A stretch of 64,000 bases of DNA. Source: Hemibagrus wyckioides (Eukaryota; Chordata; Actinopteri; Siluriformes; Bagridae). Shown here one piece after another: positions 56,201 to 64,000 of the stretch (the stretch's first letter is position 1; the number at the start of each line of letters is the position of its first letter). The notes beneath the pieces were generated by a model that was not told the origin of the DNA, made no database searches, and worked only from the letters and a program-made list of their open reading frames with translations. The stretch lies in contig NC_080717.1 of the NCBI RefSeq assembly GCF_019097595.1, forward strand, positions 6,541,001-6,605,000, given 5' to 3'. Both the position numbers and the translations under genes were made by a program.

Positions 56201-59200
56201 TAGCAGCTGTAAAAATAATTAGACTAACACAAAGAGTGCTAATAATAGTGCTGATAATAGTGGATAGGTTAACATCAGCACAAACTTTCCTGGTTGCATA
56301 ACCTTGTCTTTTCACCTCATTATAAAAACCCAGTGGATGTTTTCATAACTGAGGGTACATTTCATGTGATAAAATGGACTGCTTTGCCCTCTGTGATATG
56401 AAGACACAGGAGTTCACAGCTGAAACGGGTTATTGCTAAGAACGTTTACCAATCGCGTGCCTTGAGCATTACTTCCTACACTTTCTCATGTTTACATTCT
56501 GAAGTGAAGGGGTTACTTAACCAGTGATTTTTACCCTCATACCAAAACAATGTGCTATTCATCACAAAGGTTACGGTCCTTAAATGTCAAAACCTTTTGA
56601 AAGTGTACAATGTAGACAGACATAGGACACATGGGGACCTTTAATAGTGGGTGGGTCTCCTGTACATGATGTATAAATACGTTGAGCTGAAATTAAATGC
56701 TAGGTACTTCACCAAGACTGGACTAATCAACAACTAACATTTAATTAGACAGACAGACAGAGGTTGAGTTGAGGTTAAGAAACCAGGGGCAGTTGATTCA
56801 GTTGGTACAGCTCTTTATCTATGAATCAAAAGTATTTTATAGTTATGATAATTAATATTAAGACTATAAGGAACTGGATTTGGCTAATCAAACATACTGG
56901 GATTTCTCTGCATTAACCTTTTTCATCCCTATGCCATAAAACAACCTGCAAAACACTATAAAAGAATTAGACTAGGATTTAATAACAAACCAATGGTCAC
57001 ACTTGATTTTATATTACGATTCTTGTCATATGTACTGATGTGGGTTTCCTCCAGGTTCTTAATTTCCGCCCACCTTTTAATAACATGCTGGTAGTTGGAC
57101 TGGTTAAACTATGTTTAATTCCCCCAAGGTGTGAATGAGTATGTAACTGTGTGTGTGTGTGTGTGGTGCACTTTGATAGGCCGGCATCCCACTCATGGAG
57201 TATTCTCGCCTAATGCCCCATGTTCCTGGGATAAGCTCTGTATCCCCGGCAACCCTGATCCGAGTAAACTGTCCACTGAAGACGAATGAATGAAATGTCA
57301 AGACTTTCCCATATCCTCAGATCTGTGAGTTACTTCACCGAGTTATTTCCCATATCTCAGAGGAATGCTTCATGTGTGAATAATACAGACAATCATTTTT
57401 TATGCATTTTCTGTCTACTGAAGATCATCAGACCACAATTTTCACTCTGCCAGTGAGCGAAAGCATTAAAACACGCATGAAGTCTTCAGTTACATGGACA
57501 TAACTAGTCTGAAAGCACAGAACTGTTCTTGCTGTTTCAGAACATGACAAATTCTACAAACACATTTGACTGTAGAAGCATGCTTTACATAAACAGTTAT
57601 TAAAAAACAAGCTCAGCGACTCCCCTTAGGCTTCCGTTGCAAGACTTGAGTCAACAGGAATTTCTGTTCCTTTCTAAACACGTCGAAATCATTGTCTGTC
57701 GTAATCACACACAGCATGTAGCAACTGTAGTGAGGAATATGCAGTAAATAAGAGTTAAGGTTAAAAAACACTGGAGTATTCCTTTATTGGCATTTCAAAA
57801 TATTGGTTAGGACGTGCATTTTTCAGATAGAGTTCCCTTTTTTATTTTGACTCTTGTTTACTCTCACAGTCTCTCTCCCATCACATGATGCAGTCATGTT
57901 GGCCAAGTCTGCAGCATCCAGCTGTGGCCTATCTAACAGCAGTAAACAACGGACAAAGAATGAGTGCTCTATCTATCCCTCTCCCACCCTCAATGATCAA
58001 TCATCTACTTATTCTACAATGAACACTATATATGACCTTATAAGGACAGGCTGTGTGAACATGGATGACTATGAGGGATGATGAGTTGTGTATGAACTCA
58101 GGAATGTCTGATAGCTTGTAGTGTTAAATTGTAACCTTCAGTCAGTTTTGTTTTTCAGCAGATGTGCCTGAAACATTACAATATCCAAACCTTATTAATA
58201 CGTTTTTTTCCTCAATTCCCACCCACCATCCATCTCCCCTTGGTCATACTACCAACTGGGGAAGGTGAAGGCATCAATACAAATGGCTGTGTCACATGGT
58301 AGGACATGCTATCTGCCCTCTTCTGCATACACGAGCTCCCAGACATGCTGATTAGCTAGGCGAGAGTGAGTAAGAGTAGAACATCCCTCCCACCCAGACA
58401 TCACGGCCAATTGTGTACACTTGGCTCCCAGCCACAGGATGTGACATTGCTGGGATTCGAACCTGTGATCTCCTAACAACAGGCCATTGTTGCTAAGAAT
58501 GTATGAAAGTCTAGCAAGTAAATAAGAAACACGAGTAAAGAAAGTATAAATATTCCATCTTTTTTAAAAAATATAATAGATCGCATCAGGGTGACATGTG
58601 GATATATAGATAAGGACACAGACAATTTCTGTGAGACTTTTTTGGAAGTTCCTGATTAATGATTTGTCAACTCTAAATTATTCAGGCTACAAATAAAATG
58701 GATTACTTGCCTGGACTGCTGCCAACCCACCCAGTCACACACTCTTAATCGTGACCAGAAATTGATTCCACTGCTTTAGACCTGTGATTACTTGCCTCCT
58801 CAGAGTTGCCCATTCTTTTAGGAAATTCCTAACCCATGCCTGCACACAAACTCTGATGGATCTGACGCTAGTAGTCCGGGACTTCCTTGTTCCCACACTA
58901 CCCTGGAGGAAAGGGCCAAGTGTGGGCCAGCAGAAAGCTTATTCTTGTGGGAGATGAAAAAAATAAAAACACTCTGCCTTTGTCTCTAAGCAACTTGACT
59001 TCCTGCCAGTGAGAACAAGTACCTTGTGCGTATTCTCCAAAGCCAGCTCGATGTAATCCTCCATTTAATGAATGATTCATGTGCTAAGTGTTTTCAGAGC
59101 ACACTAATAAGTGATTTTTCCAGTTATCAATTTAAGCAGATTTGGGAAAAGAAATTACCTGGACACTCCTCTGATGCATCTGATGACTCAGGGGCTGCGG

Positions 59201-59225
59201 GGGCATCTTCAGATCCTGAAGCCAT
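42911..59225 (-). CDS. cracdl: CRACD-like actin capping-protein regulator (CRACDL/KIAA1211L family), 13 coding exons
   Basis: Minus-strand exons in order: 59159-59225 (ATG), 55573-55750, 53374-53506, 52558-52716, 51218-51283, 47305-47460, 46938-47049, 46480-46847, 45002-46346, 44766-44884, 43378-43450, 42911 to about 42993 or 43060. The family is thought to bind capping protein and so promote actin polymerisation. Seen: lysine-rich KKKSRFQTFKNFFAKKKKK (residues 25-43); ALSQDSVF and GKVKSLQ; SEDDGLPCSPPE, which points to CRACDL rather than CRACD; SCLDCSAAHHRIAVK; a very acidic Glu-rich stretch in the 448-codon exon; NPFGVRLRKTP; SPSWISLARQKQKVF; and the conserved end EPPWLALAKKKAKAW. Count: 12 intervals carry sure coding sequence; a thirteenth 5' exon is noncoding or absent. 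The last exon has a one-base phase conflict if it starts at the stronger acceptor (43060); a weaker internal acceptor restores the frame. Length 956-974 aa. Confidence 0.85.
44171..44362 (+). repeat. tRNA-derived SINE, second tail type
   Basis: Same kind of head ('gtggcttaagcagttaaggc', 'ggggttcaagttcc') and body, but ends in 'gaatttcactctgctgtaatg'. In a cracdl intron. Confidence 0.65.
48630..48869 (-). repeat. tRNA-derived SINE, second tail type
   Basis: On the minus strand: head 'gattcaagtggttaaggctc', B-box 'agggttcaaatccccagc', tail 'gaattccactgtgctgtaatg'. In a cracdl intron. Confidence 0.65.
49181..49333 (+). repeat. tRNA-derived SINE, first tail type
   Basis: 'ggtggctcggtgattagggc' head, 'aagcaaggcct' body, and tail 'ataaaagcatctgccaaat'. 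In a cracdl intron. Confidence 0.6.
53146..53190. repeat. (TA)n microsatellite
   Basis: 45 bp of alternating T and A in a cracdl intron, able to form a cruciform. Confidence 0.9.
57038..57295 (+). repeat. Dispersed SINE-like repeat, third copy
   Basis: Diverged relative of 3691-3930 ('gtgggtttcctccaggttct', 'tgttcctgggataagctctg', 'gacgaatgaatgaa'). In cracdl intron sequence. Confidence 0.4.
58236..58486 (-). repeat. tRNA-derived SINE of another family
   Basis: On the minus strand it opens with 'aggagatcacaggttcgaat' (B-box like GGTTCGAATCC) and runs to 'accatgtgacacagcc'. In cracdl intron 1 of the coding part. Confidence 0.5.
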
Positions 59226-60399
59226 GATGCCACAATCACTTCTGAAAAGCAAAGAGAAAAATACATCATTTATTGAACTTGCTTTATAAACACTGTTTAT
59301 TAAGTATTACAAGAGCAAAGAAATTTGGGTTGGACGAAACCAGAAGTTTAAATCTACATATTTGGCCACACAGGAAAAAAAAAACAAAGTCTTCTGTGTA
59401 CTTTGTTTTTGTCCGTGTTGCCACAGTGTTAAGGCAAAAACGGGAAACACAAATCCAGACAATCTACCCAGCTAAATAGAAGGACACAAGAAAATAGGCT
59501 TTCTCACAAAGACAGACACACTTTAAGCCAGTCCTTATGTCATGTTCTAACTGCCCATTACAACAGTCTGACTAAACTGATGGCAGAGGCTTAACACCAC
59601 CCAGACCTTGGCACGAGCTCATGGCCCTGATAAGCAGATGCTGCCTCTTACAGATTAAAGACTGCGAAACCCAACCTCGCCAAACAATGACACATGTTCA
59701 GCAGCCTTCTGTTGCCTATTCCTGATCAGCTGAGCCCATCATGTATATCCTGAACCTAATGAGGAAGACTGGAAGGAGGTTCAGGGGCTGATCCTAATTA
59801 AGCTCACGGTGGAGATCCTCCAGTGCAGTCCTGCACGAGGAAACTGTCAGCATAGCCGGTGACAGGAAAAGGATGTGAAGACAATTTGCAGCACTGCTTG
59901 ACATGTCTAAGCATGGCTTCTTATAGCAGGGATGCATTCGCACAGATGATTTCCTGACCGATGGGAGAAATGGCATCACTTCCGTCCTATCCCGAGAATA
60001 ATAATGAATACTTCTTACTATCTCGCAGTATTTTCCAAGTTTCCTTCCAATTCCAACATTTCCCGAGGCGAAAGTTTAGTCGTAAACCATAAATTTAACC
60101 TAGTCTACATGCTATGCCATGTCAGGCCACGTCTATTCATACATCCATCGTCAGTTATGGAAATGACCTCAGCAAGTGTCATTTTCACTCCTCTCTCCTT
60201 CTCAATCATCTCCTAACAGGAAATCCAATGGTTGCTTCCATCCACCCACATCCTGTACAGAATGACATGGACACTGCCCATTTAGGGCTCTTGGTTTATT
60301 GTTCAGATTACCACAAATTAGATGGTCCAGAGTGAGACACTGAGACAAACTTTTCCCATTTCCCAAATTCGCTGTAATCACAATCAAAAGCCTTGAATA

Positions 60400-60490
60400 T
60401 CGTCAGATACCAGGTACTGAAGGTGGTGCCTTCGATCAAAGTTTTCTGACCTGTATCGGCTCCAGTATCGATACTCGGTACCAGGTCATC
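60400..60490. repeat. Fragment of a 'ggtatcgatac' type repeat
   Basis: 'cgtcagataccaggtactga' and 'ccagtatcgatactcggtac' form an imperfect palindromic stretch like known fish DNA-transposon remains. Family unknown. Confidence 0.3.
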
Positions 60491-61850
60491 ATGCTGCTAG
60501 CCAGAGACGGAATGGAAAAGAAAAAGTCATGGCTTTAAACCAACAAAAGCATGCCTGCTGGCTGGCGATAGCTCTGCTATAGCTCTGGCACATCTGAAGT
60601 GTTTATCTAGTAAATATACCAGGCTGAGTCAGCAACAGAAGCAAGTTTCACCCCTTAAGCAAACACCGTTATCAGATCTGACATGTTTATTACCAGACAA
60701 GTTGAACCAGAGCATTTGCAAGAACCTTTTGAAAACACTAAAAAGCCTTTGTTTTTTTTAGGTGATGGTTATGATCATCTGGTTACTACTTTCAGCTTCA
60801 CTGTTTAAGTTAAGTTTAAGACGATAGGCCATTTGTTAAATTTTGCACAACACCTTCTGATATGCTGCCAATACACCAAGCCTACTTATCTAATTCTGCT
60901 TCATAATCCTGCAAAGACGAAGCAAAAATTTCCGATTTATCCACGTCGTACAACTGCAGTTCGCATAACAAGGCATTCGGAGTGAGTGAGAAAATTCCAC
61001 TCTGGCCTCTCTAGACTCTATTTACTTTTAGTCATCAGATAAGAAGCGACTAATGGTTGCCCTTTTGTGCGGGTCACAGATCTGAAGTAGGTCTGTGATT
61101 TTTGAGCATTTCAGAATGAAATGTTTGGGATAAACAAAACTGATCCCAGAACAAAAGGGCAAATTATACTCTCAAGATGGCATCCATTAAATGTTTTTCT
61201 CCGTCCCAGATGAAATTTCTAATAGGTCTGCTTCACAGATGGGCATCTGTGTCACATGAGCAAAAAAAACAAAACAAAAAAAGGCAATGAACTACATATC
61301 GATGCACCCTTCCTAATCTTGTCCTTAAGCACTGTTGGGTGTCCTTCATGTCACATCTGCTTGTGGCCAAAATAATGATATGACAGGATATAAAAACTGA
61401 CCCAATCCTAAATCCGAAGAATAAACAACAACATCAAACAGGCTGTAGTCCAGATCTTACAGCAGTTCTTAGGTACAAATCAATAAATCAAAATCGTTCG
61501 CTCCTAAAATGGTCCGAATCAAATCAACCAAGAATCCTTAGCGTGATCAGGAATGTTCGTGCCGGATTGGGATACTTATGGCTAGGTTAAAGATCACTAG
61601 TTTTCAAACAGATGGCTTTGTTTCCTCATGACAGTAGATAGCGCTCGTTATCAAAACATTAAGCGAACGTCCGCAAGAGCTCGACTCCATCGTGCACCAG
61701 CAGATGTTCCTTTTACAAGTCACGCTTTTTTTTTTTTGAGGTTAAGACACTTTCCCAGTATCTACGTGTGCGTTCCCACGACTAAACGAAAGATGTTGTC
61801 CCTCAGAATCACGTAACGGCTTGTTTCCCTGCAGCAGCTAGTGCACTGAC

Positions 61851-61900
61851 CTTGGAGAGCCTCCAGTGTTAGAGATGGGTGATGACGTCCGCCGTTTCAT
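61851..61900 (-). promoter_or_regulatory. Candidate cracdl noncoding exon 1 and CRE-like promoter
   Basis: On the minus strand a good donor (CTCCAAG|GTCAGT) ends a possible exon at 61851. Just upstream is a CRE-like TGACGTC (plus strand 61883-61889). The first coding exon has an acceptor at 59242, so an upstream noncoding exon must exist; this is the best candidate I see. Confidence 0.3.
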
Positions 61901-62099
61901 CTCTTATCTCAGAGTCAGAGGAATGAAGGGAAAGAAAGAAAGAAGGAAAGAAAGAAAGAAAACATTAAGAAAAAAAATGGAAAGAATATTGAGGAAGGGA
62001 AGAGGAGAAGATCATACATTTGTTAATGGTGTTAGCGAACAGGAAGATTTTAGTATGAATGTTAAAAAGATAAACAGTGAAATATTATAAATTATAAAT

Positions 62100-64000
62100 A
62101 TTTTTTTTATTATCAGAAGTGGACAAAAATCACTAGCCTGTGTGCCTGAGACAAAGTTTTTTTTATGCTCTTGTAATGATAATGACTCGGCTTTGCCTAT
62201 GCTGTAAGTTAAATACTTAGTTGTGTCTAGGCTAACACCCTCATTTAGCTAACTAGCTCACCATACTTGCTAGCTAAAAAAAGTATGATCTGCCCACACC
62301 TAAATATCATTATTAATTCATTATGAAGATGTCCACTAGAGAACATACTCCATTGTTTAGAAATGATCTGTAAAGTATAATTTATCCCTAATTATAATTT
62401 TTCAACCCTCCAGTTAAATATCAGGAACTCATGTGACCTTTCGGTTATCCAAGCCAAACCATGTCATTTTTGCTCACGAGCCACCGCCAGGCCTAGAGTT
62501 ACTGCTGTTACTCTATAATTTGGGTGGCTTTACGTAGTGTTTTGCCATTTCCAAACTGCATATCTTGCATCATGGGCAAATCACGTGCAACCAAATCAGA
62601 TGGTGTTATTGTACAGTCAGCCTGCAAAGAAACCTGCCACTCTGTACAAGTTGTGGTGTGGGTGTGTGTGTGTGTGGTTGTCAGTAAGTTGTTGGCCAGT
62701 GATGTTGGATTTAGACAAAATACAACCTCAACTGGAATACCACATCAAGAGAGAGAAGGATTTTTTTGAAATAAAAAAGAAGAATATCTTGTGGGATGAA
62801 CAGCTCAGCCAGGGCACGAGCTGGTTTTGAAAATTGAAGCCTAGGAATAATATGTGTTTAAAAGTCTTGCAAAACCAAGTGTTGGATTAAAAAGCATGAA
62901 GCAGTCATGTGACCACAGAAAACAAAAACCACTTTTAAAGTTTTGTGTGGTTTTAATAAACTAGATGCTGTTCGTCTCTGGAAAAGGGTCTTTTAAAAGG
63001 TTACATTGGTTTGTAGAAACACCAGGTCTGTTTGGAGGATGGAGGGAGGGTTTGGAGCTGCTCATCATGCCACAGAGTTCACACTCGCGCTGAATAAACA
63101 TCAACAAACTCAGCACTGATAAAGTGCAGATGTTGAAGCTGAGAACCTTCACACCGTTCCCGAAGATGTTTTCTACAGCTCTGTGCCAAACTGGGCATGA
63201 TGTGCGGACAGTCGAAGTGAACTTTCAAAGGCAGGACCATAAAAGGCAGGAAGGTGAGAAGCAGAGACCCAAGTCTTCGCACCTCTGTCGAGAAACACTC
63301 AAAGGAATTAGCAACAGAAGGTCAAACTTTTTGTCGCCTTTCAAAAACAACCGACTTGCAGAAACAAATGATAAGCAGTGACATGCTTTGAGTCTGATAA
63401 ACAAGACTTTCTCTCAGAGAGGTTTGGCTACTGAGCATGCCTGAGGAACAGTGTTGTTTTTGTTGTTTTGGTCGCACCACAAGACCATTAGATAAAGTCT
63501 GAAAGAGTCCCTTATTGAACTAATTAATCCACGGCTCTGTTACAGCGCACAGCGGTGCTCTCTTCATACACAAATCCATGTTTGGGGGGCTCATCTTCGA
63601 ATCGGCTTCTTTATTCCCCCTGCTGAAAGAATCGTTACTCAGTGTCCCACTTGTTAGTAACTAAAAAAAAAGGCTATATACAACTAAGTCTGAGAAAAGA
63701 TGCAAGCAAAGATGATCTAAACTTCCTTCCCACATAACCACTAAACCAGACAAGCTTTACCAAAGTATATAAAAAAAATAAACTCTTTGCTTAGCCCCTT
63801 TAATGTGAACAACTTACTTCTTTCCTCGCAGGCAGCTGTAAAATGTTGCCATGGTGTCGAAGTATGCCAAACCACAAGACTCAAGGAGTTATCCTTATTG
63901 CATCCTTTGTAAAAGACAAGAAAAAAAAAGTCCTTTTGGATGTCGAAAATAAAACTGCCCTCAGTCCTCAAATCTGCCTTGCTGGATTATTAATCCCATT
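62100..64000. other. Right-edge intergenic region, no gene supported
   Basis: Contains GT repeats near 62650-62680 and short open frames on both strands. None has a recognisable domain or consistent splice signals, so I call no gene. It may hold 3' UTR of a gene beyond the window. Confidence 0.4.

Noticed and set aside
62961..63282. Possible last exon of a minus-strand gene
   Set aside because: An open stretch exists, but I see no recognisable domain, no clear acceptor in phase, and the frame is closed shortly upstream.
63540..63660. Minus-strand frame reading FEDEPPKHGFVYEEST before a stop
   Set aside because: It looks protein-like, but an in-frame stop lies just upstream and the nearby acceptor does not give this frame.

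Overview
The window is vertebrate nuclear DNA, almost certainly from a ray-finned fish. Genes are split into many short exons with GT..AG introns. The encoded proteins match vertebrate families closely, and introns and intergenic DNA are full of teleost-type Tc1-like transposon remnants, tRNA-derived SINEs, LINE tails and long microsatellites. The repeat mix suggests an otophysan such as a catfish, but I cannot prove the species.

Five protein-coding genes can be assembled exon by exon with consistent splice phases. From left to right: (1) maea (+, coding 4535-13545, 9 exons, 397 aa), the RING subunit of the CTLH/GID E3 ligase. (2) aldob (-, coding 16986-20708, 8 coding exons, 364 aa), fructose-bisphosphate aldolase B, convergent with maea. 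(3) rnf20 (+, coding 25830-34239, 21 coding exons, 1006 aa), the BRE1A histone H2B ubiquitin ligase. (4) a tmem109-like gene (+, coding 36542-41216, 3 exons, 226 aa). (5) a cracdl-like gene (-, coding 42911-59225, 13 coding exons, about 956-974 aa), an actin-capping regulator, convergent with tmem109. The genes do not form one pathway. aldob and rnf20 are also neighbours in mammals, so part of the order is ancestral.

The left edge (1-4500) holds transposon relics, an L1 3' end, SINE pieces and an NF-Y/CRE-like promoter candidate near 2386-2540. The right edge (about 61.9-64 kb) holds a candidate cracdl 5' exon and no gene I can defend.

The most striking non-genic signal is at least seven copies of one internally deleted Tc1-like element of about 320-550 bp. 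They share the same terminal repeats, keep only the transposase DNA-binding domain, and share what appears to be the same deletion junction. Also notable are a near-perfect TISU/YY1 start context plus an NRF1 palindrome at maea, a composite repeat carrying an RTE-type LINE terminus in tmem109 intron 1, a 145-bp element with 18-bp inverted ends at 23433-23577, and a one-base frame conflict in the last cracdl exon. I saw no bacterial features, CRISPR array, rRNA or functional tRNA gene, and no clearly new biological system.
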